Assembly: GCA_039105265.1 (NCBI GenBank)
Contig: JAPFFF010000012.1
Location: 62,001-126,000 of the forward strand
Origin: Tritrichomonas musculus
Lineage: Eukaryota > Parabasalia > Tritrichomonadida > Tritrichomonadidae
Direction of reading: 5' to 3'
DNA: 64,000 nucleotides
The position numbers and the translations under genes are program-made. The notes under the pieces were generated by a model. It made no database searches. It saw only the letters and a program-made list of their open reading frames with translations, and was not told where the DNA came from. This document shows positions 21,401 through 31,356 of the stretch, piece after piece. Position 1 is the stretch's first letter, and each line of letters starts with the position of its first letter.

Positions 21401-23411
21401 AATAATCACTACCAACTTCAAAAATAGGATTAGGAAGTGTTCGATCTTCATAATGTTGCCGAATAACAATAACATTAACTTTCTTTTCGTGTTCACTGTA
21501 AAATAATGTTATTAAAACATTATCATTAGTATACCATGAATTAAGTAATGAAAATTCGGATTCAATACTTCGAAGAATTGCAATCTTATTGAAATAGCCT
21601 GGAATAGCTATTTTTGATGGTGATTGACAGATTTGGAAAAATTTATATGTATTTCGTTTTCCAGTGGATTCATTTTCAATTTCAACTTTTAACTTACCAT
21701 CTTCAAATGCAACTAGCTTTTTAATATAAAGCATTGGTTTGTCTTCATTATTTTTCTTTTTACTTGAACTTATATTTTTAATAAGATGCTGATGAATAAT
21801 TCCAAAGATTTCGCTTGAAATTTCGCATGAAATGTTCGTGTCTTCTGTTCGTTCATGGAATCGTTTCCTCTTTTTGTTTTCACGTATAAATATTGTTCCT
21901 GATTCTGTCTCTATTAGATCACTTTTGAAGTCATCAAGATCAAATGAAATAGTTCGAACTTTTGATTCCCATTGTAGCCATTGAATAAAATGACGGAGTG
22001 AACCAAATTCAATTTCTTCATTTTGCAGTGTAGAAGCTGTTTCACTGATTTCGACATAATTGAGTGTATCGTTTGATCCGCAAAAAAATGAATCGATAGC
22101 AAGCGATTGATCATTCATCATTTCTTTATTCACTCTCCCGTATATATCAACATAGCATTGTTTATAAAAATTGAGATTGTTAAATTGGTTTGAATTATCT
22201 ATATGAGATTGATCGATCAAAACAACTTGAGAGCAATATAATTTCATCTTCATATATGCGTCGACTGCAGCTTCTTCATATGTTGACGATGCTGGTGAAG
22301 CAGATTTTTTGTTCGGTTTTCTTGAATTCAAATACGGAATAAACAAGAAAACATAGCCAAAATGTGATTGTGTCCCATCAGTTGAAATAATTTCATCTGT
22401 TAAGTATAAAACAAGTTCTGGATGTAGTTTATTTCGTGGAGCAAATCCTGGTGGATAATTTTCTGGTCCATTTTTTTTTAAATCAATGTCAAATCCCATT
22501 TTTCGAAAAACATCATCACAATGACCAATTAAACCAACAAGAACAAGATTTTTATCAATATAACTTTCAAAATCAAATGATAATAAATCTTCTCGAATCG
22601 AAAGTTCTTTCTTTTTTTCTTCTTTATTCGCGTTTTTTTCTTTAGTTATTTCATAAATCCTTTTACTGATTTTAACTTGATCGTTAACATCAAAATGTGC
22701 GACCCAATGATCTTCAACAAGTCGATATTCACAAATAGAATAAAATTTATGCCTATTTTCACCTTCTTGTTTTTGTTGAGATTGGATTCTTTGTTTGGAT
22801 TTAATTGTTAAACCTTGTGAATAATAGGTAAAGCAACTTGGTAAAAGAAGTCGAGCTCGTGTTTTAGAATAAACAAGAATAATTGGTGCTTTGTATAAAT
22901 ATCCATTGTCAACACAAATCGTTTTAACTTCTCCTTCAACGTTTAAAATAAAAATAGACGACTTGATGATTTTATTTAAAAAGTTAATAGTATCAACTAA
23001 CCTATCTGAAAAATATCCTTCATTAGATGAATTTTCTTTAGAATTTTCTTCTTCTTCAAGAACAATTAAAAGATCTTCTTCAACAATGTCTCGATGTTTT
23101 TTAAGTAATTTATAATCTAAATAATCATTGTTACTAAATGATAAACCAAAAATCATTAAAAGTTCTAAAACTCGTAAATGAAATTTTTGTGTAACTACTT
23201 CATTATCATCATCATTAATATATTTAGTAATTTTTTCTAGTTCTTCTTTCAAACATGATGTAGATTCTAAAACAAAATCAAGAAAATCTTGTGGTAAAAT
23301 TTGTCGTTCAACAAAATCAAAACTTCCTTCTGATGGAAGAAATCGTGCTTTAAATGTATCAAAATATTTTTTATCAAAATTAAATTGCGTGTTAATAGGA
23401 CTCTGATTCAT
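18402..23411 (-). CDS. Large Sel1-like repeat-tailed protein, paralogue A
   Basis: 1,669 residues from the ATG complementary to 23,409-23,411; an in-frame TTG just upstream is not needed. The N-terminal ~200 residues are helical and acidic (LKEELEKITKYINDDDNEV). The centre (~residues 540-760) is beta-rich. A further block at ~1,080-1,400 includes VVDGPIVDSATMN and a low-complexity NENGN linker (residues ~1,275-1,300), followed by NVAIFCNSGSNP. A seven-Gly run (GGA codons) precedes the C-terminal ~230 residues, which show Sel1-like helical repeats (HLLEESSKQGNIKAWTALYY, KYLDNAIKNGSEEAVVEKC). Sel1 repeats usually mediate protein-protein contacts. I do not recognise the family, and no transmembrane segment is obvious. 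The next gene is a near-copy. Confidence 0.8.
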   Translation of the reverse strand: MNQSPINTQFNFDKKYFDTFKARFLPSEGSFDFVERQILPQDFLDFVLESTSCLKEELEKITKYINDDDNEVVTQKFHLRVLELLMIFGLSFSNNDYLDYKLLKKHRDIVEEDLLIVLEEEENSKENSSNEGYFSDRLVDTINFLNKIIKSSIFILNVEGEVKTICVDNGYLYKAPIILVYSKTRARLLLPSCFTYYSQGLTIKSKQRIQSQQKQEGENRHKFYSICEYRLVEDHWVAHFDVNDQVKISKRIYEITKEKNANKEEKKKELSIREDLLSFDFESYIDKNLVLVGLIGHCDDVFRKMGFDIDLKKNGPENYPPGFAPRNKLHPELVLYLTDEIISTDGTQSHFGYVFLFIPYLNSRKPNKKSASPASSTYEEAAVDAYMKMKLYCSQVVLIDQSHIDNSNQFNNLNFYKQCYVDIYGRVNKEMMNDQSLAIDSFFCGSNDTLNYVEISETASTLQNEEIEFGSLRHFIQWLQWESKVRTISFDLDDFKSDLIETESGTIFIRENKKRKRFHERTEDTNISCEISSEIFGIIHQHLIKNISSSKKKNNEDKPMLYIKKLVAFEDGKLKVEIENESTGKRNTYKFFQICQSPSKIAIPGYFNKIAILRSIESEFSLLNSWYTNDNVLITLFYSEHEKKVNVIVIRQHYEDRTLPNPIFEVGSDYSNQTFSMCRTSKFYSSYNNKTRLLLFTIVKDGLAKVVNVILNPYYTGISNWNTRNLDNFIPLEAKDEKFLNEQRNQKELPFDYLKDHEVRFTGFTMNENGNKATMCFNCYISIKSRNNLQSQNDEEGRYSYIVIFNPANLTIIKTSKYKFFGEDKANVGYPYIYKNGNLLLLLFYSNTTRNRYTPTISELIIKSVESDDPEFKKIDSSYSFKASYNFFKIPEAIRHAAAIQIGDSLELVQISSYVSDNCSDKSPIMISHDTKKVNTADNDSKSVPFLYHMTDIDHPETYSYPDFSQALNSFKEESLAKFILQTDGKYGNGIIEQLSFPERNKIPLHLSLINMTSYISPKKPKLLYSTVPNEFLMDKSTLLKIVSAIENSDFFHVFTLDESAKENAVNYLHNSAVRFIVKLFTSVQIVVDGPIVDSATMNIHDYNSRLITEGKQHQEMKNCSEICYRIRSRRFPSFPFLRMTTQRRVFHISVISEQESQGSSLLSWLTGIGFSTMKKNTLAIGSNVIPVFNRNYDIIDETWRINEDSISDIINVVGSLFTIEQGTFTQVVGFISALSASDTIIIEFEEIQDILEFFRKFFDSCDSICSEFNIKLPGTTKPNTNEDDTNNDNDNGNENGNENGNENKKESKKVRSNVNVAIFCNSGSNPKYTLKVIKNEVYSLIEKRSLDLSNSIAAKAVENIRFTFLPQTPSVTEKIDLLQNAGFIDATSATIYTKDFISSLRDMSLIFGQQVDHEANQSCFKEKRGGGGGGGEYIPFVVQDEDSSKKEELFGLANKILKKSLGDSESKKLANHLLEESSKQGNIKAWTALYYEQNKGHVNYEEIIKYLDNAIKNGSEEAVVEKCRIMNTEEYIKKYKEDIIVRQFDDYLNRYPDNNQILYYYGYFKYHCNMKRRDIDERRKISALNKYCESYKKGERESSPKEILNILNELMKSRSKLISASNYYTGLEILLDEESNAIEIQDMFNLIPSEERTNFELNMRIFDKLKRS

Positions 23412-23472
23412 CAAAGGAAATCTTTATCCTGATTTGCCAAATGATGTTTCTTATATCAAAACTTTTTCTTTG
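23412..23472 (-). promoter_or_regulatory. Conserved 61-bp upstream segment of paralogue A
   Basis: These 61 bases are identical or nearly so upstream of both paralogues, while the sequence beyond is unrelated. On the minus strand the segment contains TCATTT (complement of 23,439-23,444), an initiator-like motif about 31 nt before the ATG. It is probably a minimal promoter and 5' UTR carried along with the gene. Confidence 0.55.
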
Positions 23473-23874
23473 ACGTCTTATTATAATCAAAAATGCGTTT
23501 TTCTATTTTATCTTAAAATTGAGCTCAACAATTAATATAAAATTATTTAAAATGAATTTTTAATCACATTTATATGAGGAAAAAGTAATTCAATCTAATC
23601 AAATATTTTATTTGATCTTATTTGATTCAAATAATTAAATATGAAACTCCAAATTTTTAGCTGAGTCATTGGGCTTCCAACTCTTTAAAAAAAAAAAAAA
23701 TAAAAAAGATTGTTTAATCAAAAAGTTAAATATTATCTCTAAATATTATATTTAAAAACTTTTGAATATTATTTACTTTTATAATAGTACAAGATATGTA
23801 TTTCAAATATAAGGTGCTCTTAATGTATTAAAATGAGTAGATACATTTTTATCATTTTACTTTGTGATTTTTAA
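23473..23874. other. Unique spacer between the two paralogues
   Basis: About 400 bp of AT-rich sequence not shared with the flanks of either copy. It includes an A run near 23,687-23,700. No coding frame or terminal repeat was seen. Confidence 0.5.
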
Positions 23875-23889
23875 ACAGATGAGGCTTGT

Positions 23890-26800
23890 TTAAGACCTCT
23901 TTAATTTATCAAATATTCTCATGTTCAATTCAAAGTTTGTTCGTTCTTCACTTGGAATCAGATTAAACATATCTTGAATTTCTATTGCATTTGATTCTTC
24001 GTCAAGTAAGATTTCAAGACCTGTGTAGTAATTTGATGCTGAAATTAATTTGCTTCTAGATTTCATTAGTTCGTTCAAAATGTTTAAGATTTCTTTGGGT
24101 GATGATTCTCGTTCTCCTTTCTTGTATGATTCACAATATTTATTAAGAGCTGAGATTTTTCTTCTTTCATCAATGTCTCTTCTTTTCATATTACAATGAT
24201 ATTTGAAGTATCCATAATAATAAAGAATTTGGTTGTTATCTGGATATCTATTCAAGTAGTCATCAAATTGTCTGACAATTATGTCTTCCTTATATTTCTT
24301 TATATATTCTTCGGTGTTCATAATACGACATTTTTCAACAACCGCTTCTTCACTTCCATTCTTGATAGCATTGTCTAAGTATTTAATGATTTCTTCATAA
24401 TTTACGTGACCTTTATTTTGCTCATAGTAAAGAGCCGTCCATGCTTTAATGTTCCCTTGTTTAGATGATTCTTCAAGAAGATGATTCGCGAGTTTTTTGC
24501 TTTCTGAGTCTCCAAGTGATTTCTTAAGGATTTTGTTAGCAAGACCAAAAAGTTCTTCTTTCTTGCTTGAATCTTCATCTTGAACAACAAATGGAATGTA
24601 TTCTCCTCCTCCTCCTCCTCCTCCTCGTTTCTCTTTGAAGCAGCTTTGGTTCGCTTCGTGATCAACTTGTTGACCAAAAATCAGGGACATGTCTCGAAGT
24701 GATGATATGAAGTCTTTGGTATAAATGGTCGCTGACGTAGCATCAATGAAGCCTGCATTTCGAAGTCGATTGATTTTCTCTGAAATTGAAGGTGTCTGTG
24801 GCAAAAATGTGAATCTTATGTTTTCAACTGCCTTCGCTGCAATTGAATCTTCTGAATTTAAACAGCGTTCCTCAATCAAGCTGAAAACTTCATTCTTGAT
24901 GATTTGAAGAGTATGACTTGGATTTGAGCCTGAGTTGCAGAAAATGGCAACATTAACATTGCTTCTTACTTTCTTCGATTCTTTCTTATTCTCATTTCCA
25001 TTCTCATTTCCATTCTCATTGTCATTGTCATTGTCATTGTTTGTGTCATCTTCATTGGTATTCGGTTTTGTTGTGCCTGGAAGTTTGATGTTGAATTCAC
25101 TGCAGATGGAGTCACAGCTGTCGAAAAACTTTCGGAAGAATTCAAGAATGTCTTGAATTTCTTCAAATTCAATGATGATCGTGTCACTCGCGCTCAAGGC
25201 ACTGATAAATCCAACAACTTGTGTGAATGTTCCTTGTTCAATCGTGAATAATGAACCAACAACATTGATAATGTCCGAAATTGAGTCTTCATTGATTCGC
25301 CATGTCTCGTCAATAATATCATAATTTCGATTGAAAACTGGAATGACATTACTGCCAATAGCAAGTGTGTTCTTCTTCATGGTTGAAAAACCAATTCCTG
25401 TAAGCCAGCTTAATAGTGAACTTCCTTGGCTTTCTTGTTCACTGATAACTGAAATGTGGAAAACTCGTCGTTGAGTCGTCATTCGTAAAAATGGAAATGA
25501 TGGGAATCGTCGAGAGCGTATTCGATAGCAAATCTCACTACAATTCTTCATTTCTTGATGTTGTTTGCCTTCCGTTATAAGTCGCGAGTTGTAATCATGA
25601 ATGTTCATAGTCGCCGAATCAACAATCGGACCATCAACAACAATTTGCACACTAGTGAAAAGTTTGACGATGAATCGTACCGCACTGTTGTGTAGATAGT
25701 TGACTGCATTCTCTTTAGCACTCTCGTCCAATGCAAAAACATGGAAAAGTTCTGATTTTTGGATTCCTGAAAAAATCGTTAAACGTGATTCATCATCCAT
25801 TCTTTTTGATTCATCATACAATAAAGATGGCTCTGCTGGTGAAACATAACTCGTCATGTTTACCAATGAAAGATGAAGAGGAATTTTATTTGGTTCTGGA
25901 ATTGATAATTGTTCAATGATTCCATTTCCATATTTCCCATCTGTTTGAACAACAAGTCTTGCCAACGACTCTTCATTAAATCCGGTTAATGCTGGCTTAA
26001 AATCAGGTAGAGCGAATGTATAAGGATCTTCTGGATCGTTTAATAAATGTAATAATAAAAATATATCCCCGCCTCTATTTTCCAATTTTCTTTTTAATTC
26101 CTCGCCTTTAAATCCCTTTTTTTTCAATAAATCTATCTTATTTCTGATGAATCTGTGTGTTAAATGATTCATTCTAACTGGTGAGGGATTCATTCCGTAA
26201 ATCGAATTTGATTCATCATTTGGATCATTATCTACTTGTGGTGGAGGAGGCCTATTTGCTAATGTATTTTCCATATATAAATATTCATATGAATATTCGG
26301 TTTGAAAAATTCCTGTATGACGAATATTCTTAGCAACCTCAAATAAGTCTGAACCTTCAAAGAAAGTTATGGTGGAGGATGGATAATTGAATGTTAGTTT
26401 ATCAATATTATTGAATGTGCCTGCTGTTGTATCTTTAATATTTCCGATTATTAATAATGAGAGAGATTCAGGAGGACTATTAAAATAGATAAACAGAAGA
26501 AGGCTGTTATTAACATAAAGGATTGGGAAAGAAACTGAGTTATTAAAATTGCTTGAGAAGTTACTCGATAATCTAATTGCAATATTTCTATCATAATTTC
26601 CTTTCGAACTTTGTTCTTCAATTTCTTTTGCATATAAAGTATTAAATGTATCTGAATCAAGTTTGATCGTTTTCAAAGGTGTCAAGTTTATCGGATTAAA
26701 GAAAACGTAATAGTGAAAACGGCCACTCATTCTTTGAAGTGGTTTATCATTATTGTTGTTTTCATTGGTGTTATTGCGTCTTTCTTTGGGGTCAATTTGA

Positions 26801-29265
26801 ATAAAACAATTGAAATTCATGACGGCTTCATTCCCACTTTCATTCATCGTGAATCCTGTAAATCGAACTTCGTGATCTTTACCATTCTTTTCTGGGAAAC
26901 ATGATAGTCTTTGACTTCGTTTTTCATTCGTTTGATTACGTTTCTGATTTCCCTCTTGTTGCATCATATTGAAATTTTCATCTTTAGCTTCAAGTGGAAT
27001 GAAATTGTCAAGATTTCGAGTATTCCAATTCGAAATTCCTGTGTAATATGGATTTAAGATAACATTAACAACTTTGGCAAGACCATCTTTAACAATAGTA
27101 AAAAGAAGTAAACGAGTCTTGTTGTTATAAGATGAATAAAATTTAGATGTTCGACACATGCTAAACGTTTGATTTGAATAATCACTACCAACTTCAAAAA
27201 TAGGATTAGGAAGTGTTCGATCTTCATAATGTTGCCGAATAACAATAACATTAACTTTCTTTTCGTGTTCACTGTAAAATAATGTTATTAAAACATTATC
27301 ATTAGTATACCATGAATTAAGTAATGAAAATTCGGATTCAATACTTCGAAGAATTGCAATCTTATTGAAATAGCCTGGAATAGCTATTTTTGATGGTGAT
27401 TGACAGATTTGGAAAAATTTATATGTATTTCGTTTTCCAGTGGATTCATTTTCAATTTCAACTTTTAACTTACCATCTTCAAATGCAACTAGCTTTTTAA
27501 TATAAAGCATTGGTTTGTCTTCATTATTTTTCTTTTTACTTGAACTTATATTTTTAATAAGATGCTGATGAATAATTCCAAAGATTTCGCTTGAAATTTC
27601 GCATGAAATGTTCGTGTCTTCTGTTCGTTCATGGAATCGTTTCCTCTTTTTGTTTTCACGTGAAAAAGTTATTTCTCCCAGAGGACTTCTTATGCCTGTA
27701 TTAATATCATTACTCTTGAATTCTTCAAGATCAAACGAAATTGTTCGAACTTTTGATTCCCATTCAACCCATTGAATAAAATGGCGAAGCGATTCAAATT
27801 CAATTTCTTCTTTTTTCGATTTTAATGTCCCAATTGCTTCATTGTTAAAATCATTCTTTTTAAATGACTCATCTTTGATTTCAACATAATTCATTGTTTC
27901 ACCTGAACCAAAGAAATAAGTTTCAACATTCTCTTTATTTCTAGATTTATCAATTAATTTCTTTTTGTTGGCTCTTCCATATATAAAAACATAACTTTGT
28001 AGATAATAATACTTTTCAATATCTTTATCTTCTTGTGTTCGTTTAATCAAAACAACTTGTGAGCAATATGATTTCATTCGCATGTATGCATCAGCTGTAG
28101 CTTCTTCAAATGTTGGTGATGCTGGTGATGTTGATTTGGGCGAACTCAGTTGTGAATTGAAGAATGGAATGAACAAGAATATGTAACCAAAATGTGATTT
28201 ATTATGATCAGGCCCAATTGTTTCATTGGTTAAATACAATACTAATTCAGGGTGAAGCCTGTTACGTGGTAAAAATCCTGGTGGATAATTTTCGACATGA
28301 TTTGATGATAAATGTACATCAAATCCCATTTTTCGAAAAACATCATCACAATGACCAATTAAACCAACAAGAACAAGATTTTTATCAATATAACTTTCAA
28401 AATCAAATGATAATAAATCTTCTCGAATCGAAAGTTCTTTCTTTTTTTCTTCTTTATTCGCGTTTTTTTCTTTAGTTATTTCATAAATCCTTTTACTGAT
28501 TTCAACTTGATCGCTAACATCAAAATGTGCGACCCAATGATCTTCAACAAGTCGATATTCACAAATAGAATAAAATTTATGTTGATTTTTATCTTTTTCT
28601 CTTCTTTCTTCTTCTTCTTCTTCTTCTTGTTCGACTTGAATTCTTTGTTTGGATTTAATTGTTAAACCTTGTGAATAATAGGTAAAGCAACTTGGTAAAA
28701 GAAGTCGAGCTCGTGTTTTAGAATAAACAAGAATAATTGGTGCTTTGTATAAATATCCATTGTCAACACAAATCGTTTTAACTTCTCCTTCAACGTTTAA
28801 AATAAAAATAGACGACTTGATGATTTTATTTAAAAAGTTAATAGTATCAACTAACCTATCTGAAAAATATCCTTCTTTAGATGAATTTTCTTTAGAATTT
28901 TCTTCTTCTTCAAGAACAATTAAAAGATCTTCTTCAACAATGTCTCGATGTTTTTTAAGTAATTTATAATCTAAATAATCATTGTTACTAAATGATAAAC
29001 CAAAAATCATTAAAAGTTCTAAAACTCGTAAATGAAATTTTTGGGTAACTACTTCATTATCATCATCATTAATATATTTAGTAATTTTTTCTAGTTCTTC
29101 TTTCAAACATGATGTAGATTCTAAAACAAAATCAAGAAAATCTTGTGGTAAAATTTGTCGTTCAACAAAATCAAAACTTCCTTCTGATGGAAGAAATCGT
29201 GCTTTAAATGTATCAAAATATTTTTTATCAAAATTAAATTGCGTGTTAATAGGACTCTGATTCAT
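23890..29265 (-). CDS. Large Sel1-like repeat-tailed protein, paralogue B
   Basis: 1,791 residues, same architecture as paralogue A. Residues 1-~205 differ from A by essentially one residue. A Glu-rich insertion then replaces a Gln-rich one, and the block to ~residue 540 is diverged. A long identical block follows, up to FIPLEAKDE. The central variable block is longer here and includes RPPPPQVDNDPNDESN and a basic helical stretch (LLKKKGFKGEELKRKLENRG). The segment from DESAKENAVNYLHNSAVRF to the C-terminus is again nearly identical, apart from two short patches after the NVAIFCNSGSNP block. The Sel1-like tail and the Gly7 run are shared. The function is unknown. The mosaic pattern points to gene conversion that spares two or three variable segments. 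Confidence 0.8.
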   Translation of the reverse strand: MNQSPINTQFNFDKKYFDTFKARFLPSEGSFDFVERQILPQDFLDFVLESTSCLKEELEKITKYINDDDNEVVTQKFHLRVLELLMIFGLSFSNNDYLDYKLLKKHRDIVEEDLLIVLEEEENSKENSSKEGYFSDRLVDTINFLNKIIKSSIFILNVEGEVKTICVDNGYLYKAPIILVYSKTRARLLLPSCFTYYSQGLTIKSKQRIQVEQEEEEEEERREKDKNQHKFYSICEYRLVEDHWVAHFDVSDQVEISKRIYEITKEKNANKEEKKKELSIREDLLSFDFESYIDKNLVLVGLIGHCDDVFRKMGFDVHLSSNHVENYPPGFLPRNRLHPELVLYLTNETIGPDHNKSHFGYIFLFIPFFNSQLSSPKSTSPASPTFEEATADAYMRMKSYCSQVVLIKRTQEDKDIEKYYYLQSYVFIYGRANKKKLIDKSRNKENVETYFFGSGETMNYVEIKDESFKKNDFNNEAIGTLKSKKEEIEFESLRHFIQWVEWESKVRTISFDLEEFKSNDINTGIRSPLGEITFSRENKKRKRFHERTEDTNISCEISSEIFGIIHQHLIKNISSSKKKNNEDKPMLYIKKLVAFEDGKLKVEIENESTGKRNTYKFFQICQSPSKIAIPGYFNKIAILRSIESEFSLLNSWYTNDNVLITLFYSEHEKKVNVIVIRQHYEDRTLPNPIFEVGSDYSNQTFSMCRTSKFYSSYNNKTRLLLFTIVKDGLAKVVNVILNPYYTGISNWNTRNLDNFIPLEAKDENFNMMQQEGNQKRNQTNEKRSQRLSCFPEKNGKDHEVRFTGFTMNESGNEAVMNFNCFIQIDPKERRNNTNENNNNDKPLQRMSGRFHYYVFFNPINLTPLKTIKLDSDTFNTLYAKEIEEQSSKGNYDRNIAIRLSSNFSSNFNNSVSFPILYVNNSLLLFIYFNSPPESLSLLIIGNIKDTTAGTFNNIDKLTFNYPSSTITFFEGSDLFEVAKNIRHTGIFQTEYSYEYLYMENTLANRPPPPQVDNDPNDESNSIYGMNPSPVRMNHLTHRFIRNKIDLLKKKGFKGEELKRKLENRGGDIFLLLHLLNDPEDPYTFALPDFKPALTGFNEESLARLVVQTDGKYGNGIIEQLSIPEPNKIPLHLSLVNMTSYVSPAEPSLLYDESKRMDDESRLTIFSGIQKSELFHVFALDESAKENAVNYLHNSAVRFIVKLFTSVQIVVDGPIVDSATMNIHDYNSRLITEGKQHQEMKNCSEICYRIRSRRFPSFPFLRMTTQRRVFHISVISEQESQGSSLLSWLTGIGFSTMKKNTLAIGSNVIPVFNRNYDIIDETWRINEDSISDIINVVGSLFTIEQGTFTQVVGFISALSASDTIIIEFEEIQDILEFFRKFFDSCDSICSEFNIKLPGTTKPNTNEDDTNNDNDNDNENGNENGNENKKESKKVRSNVNVAIFCNSGSNPSHTLQIIKNEVFSLIEERCLNSEDSIAAKAVENIRFTFLPQTPSISEKINRLRNAGFIDATSATIYTKDFISSLRDMSLIFGQQVDHEANQSCFKEKRGGGGGGGEYIPFVVQDEDSSKKEELFGLANKILKKSLGDSESKKLANHLLEESSKQGNIKAWTALYYEQNKGHVNYEEIIKYLDNAIKNGSEEAVVEKCRIMNTEEYIKKYKEDIIVRQFDDYLNRYPDNNQILYYYGYFKYHCNMKRRDIDERRKISALNKYCESYKKGERESSPKEILNILNELMKSRSKLISASNYYTGLEILLDEESNAIEIQDMFNLIPSEERTNFELNMRIFDKLKRS

Positions 29266-29326
29266 CAAAGGAAATCTTTATCCTGATTTGCCAAATGATG
29301 TTTCTTATATCAAAACTTTTTCTTTG
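29266..29326 (-). promoter_or_regulatory. Conserved 61-bp upstream segment of paralogue B
   Basis: Counterpart of 23,412-23,472, with the same TCATTT initiator-like motif about 31 nt before the ATG. Sequence beyond 29,326 is unrelated to the region upstream of copy A. Confidence 0.55.
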
Positions 29327-29900
29327 TTTTCTTTCAATATGTTTAGGTTGAATATTTGAATGCAAATTCAATTTGATATGTTACATGCCAATTATTGGTT
29401 AATTAAGGACATAATAAAATATCCTAAACAAGATTAAAAGAACAATTATAATGTGTGCAAAAGAAATTGGTTTGTTGAAAATTTTAATTCCAAATATAGG
29501 TCTGCCAGAATAACGAGTTTTGTCAAAAAAAATAAAAAAACGTAGGAATATCTTCTATTTGATATATAATATTATATGATATCTACATATTCTGTTTACC
29601 AAGTTTCATCCAATTTCTTGAGTTGAGTTTTGTGAAATTTATGTATTTTCTTTAAAATAAATAATATTAATATATCCTATAATTATCATAAAAAAAGATA
29701 ATCATTTATGTTTACTTATATCTATAATATCATATTAAATTTAGTGTAATCATTAATAAATAAATATTTATTTTATTTAACATGAAAAATTCATTTTTAA
29801 ACACTCCAAAATTCAATTCTTTTTGAAAAAGTTTGGGATAATTTCCTTTAAGAATTTCTTCTTCTTTTTCATTTTTAAGTCGACTTTTGTTGTTATATAA
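29327..29900. other. Intergenic, start of the mobile-element region
   Basis: AT-rich, non-coding. At 29,497-29,530 it carries AGGTCTGCCAGAATAAC followed by a GTCAAAAA stretch. This resembles, in inverted orientation, the sequence at about 31,325-31,351 (GGCCGACCTATTT and TTGACAAATACG). It may be one end of an old Tc1/mariner-like element that was later split by the hAT insertion. Confidence 0.4.
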
Positions 29901-30963
29901 CAGGGATGTTTATCGATAGTGTCTGATAACGGTTAAATACGTTGCCAATATTATCGATATTATCGGGAGTAGAATAGAATAACCGATACTATCCGATAAT
30001 AAATATCATTATCGATAAAAACGGTTTTTATCATGGCCAATAATGACCGATATTTTTGACTTTTTTAAGGTAAAGAAAAGATATTTACTAGAAATTATGG
30101 CTATTTAATTGTTATATAATTATATAAAAGTTATTTTTTCAAGTAATGACATATAAAAAAGCTTGTATGTACAAATGATCAAATTATTAAAAAAGATTTT
30201 TTATATTTCATAGGAAATTAACTTTTATTATAATAAAAGATAAGTAATATATTATAATTCTAATAATAGTTAAGTATGAAATTTAAAATCAATAAAGATA
30301 ATTTTATTTTGGCAAAAAAATTAAATTTATCAAAAAGTGAACATGATAACTTTTTGTAAATTAATAAAATTCTCTCCATTTCTCTAAATATTTTTAGACT
30401 TGATATTCTTTTAATAAAAAAAAAACGCAAATTATTTTAGTAGCATTGCATTAATATTTCATTACATATTAAGATTCGTTAATTTGCAAATATGGAAATA
30501 ATTTAATACTGAGAAGATATGAGGAAATTATCGTCTTATAACTTTGTTCTTAATCATAATCTTTTTTGTTGGCCAATTGGTTCTTTTTTAAAAATTTTGA
30601 AAATAATCTTTTTATGTATTAATCAAAAACCTGATTTTTTAGCTTCTCATTATTATATTGGACATATAATGCACTCTGACCTTATTTCGCTTATTTCAGC
30701 ATGTACTATTGAAGTACAATTAAAAATATAAAATTCCAAATTTTAATCAAAAATGTAAAAAAAAAGTATGGATATTTTATTATAAAATATCGGAGAATAT
30801 CGAACCGTAACCGTCCGATAGTGACCAAATATCGGCGGTTTGGCTTAACGTATTTATCGATAATTATTGGTTATCGAACAAATTTTTATCGATATTATCG
30901 GACTATCGATAATGAGCCGATAATCGATATTTATCATCATCGATCGACAACCCTGTTATATAA
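29893..30963. mobile_element. Non-autonomous hAT-type DNA transposon (1,055 bp) with 8-bp target duplication
   Basis: The element runs from 29,901 to 30,955. It begins CAGGGATGTTTATCGAT and ends with the complement of CAGGGTTGTCGATCGATG. It is flanked on both sides by TTATATAA (29,893-29,900 and 30,956-30,963). CAGGG-type ends plus an 8-bp duplication are the signature of hAT elements. Both ends are dense in TATCGATA/CCGATA motifs over about 150 bp, probably subterminal transposase-binding sites. The interior is AT-rich with no credible transposase (the longest frame, 70 codons, is not hAT-like), so it is a non-autonomous derivative. The perfect target duplication suggests a fairly young insertion. 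Confidence 0.85.
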
Positions 30964-31356
30964 GTTTTTATAATATAATAAAATAAAAATAAAGAGGAAA
31001 TTTGATCTTCTATTTTTTCTTAAATTATATTATATTTTTTCCATCAATTCACTGATGAATAATAAATATTTCTAAATTATTATTATATTTATATATATTA
31101 TATATAGTACATAAATAAAGAAAATAAAAAAATAACATTTGAATATAATATATAGCAGGATATAATTGTTTTAAATTCAAATTTCAAAAAAATGATGATA
31201 AATAAAAATCCAACTCAAGAATTTCCACCAAATTTAGATGTTTTCTTAATCATATGTTCATGAAACAAATATATAAGTTTGGGAAGTTTCTAGCGTTTTT
31301 TAAAATTTCGCTTTATGTTTTTGACAAATACGTTATTTTGGCCGACCTATTTCCAA
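30964..31356. other. AT-rich stretch with an inverted-repeat-like end
   Basis: Non-coding. Its right part (31,190-31,351) shows imperfect inverted similarity to 29,490-29,640: TTGACAAATACGTTATTTTGGCCGACC here versus a GGTCTGCCAGAATAACGAG/GTCAAAAA block there, plus a shared CTCAAGAA/TTCTTGAG stretch. The two could be diverged ends of one old element of about 0.8 kb before the hAT insertion. Confidence 0.4.

Larger units (their letters stand above)
18387..23472 (-). repeat. Tandem duplication unit, copy A
   Basis: Similarity to copy B (23,875-29,326) begins 15 nt downstream of the stop codon (at ACAGATGAGG) and ends 61 nt upstream of the ATG, after which the flanks are unrelated. Both copies are in the same orientation. 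Within the unit, long identical blocks alternate with diverged blocks. Confidence 0.85.
23875..29326 (-). repeat. Tandem duplication unit, copy B
   Basis: Second copy of the unit at 18,387-23,472, same orientation. It is longer by about 366 bp of coding sequence because the variable central block is larger. The outer limits coincide exactly with those of copy A (15 nt past the stop, 61 nt before the ATG). Confidence 0.85.

Noticed and set aside
23409-23414. TTG upstream of the ATG as start of the large paralogues
   Set aside because: The ATG directly follows in frame, and non-ATG starts are not expected here.
30519-30731. 70-residue frame inside the hAT element
   Set aside because: Short, AT-driven composition, with no hAT transposase motif.
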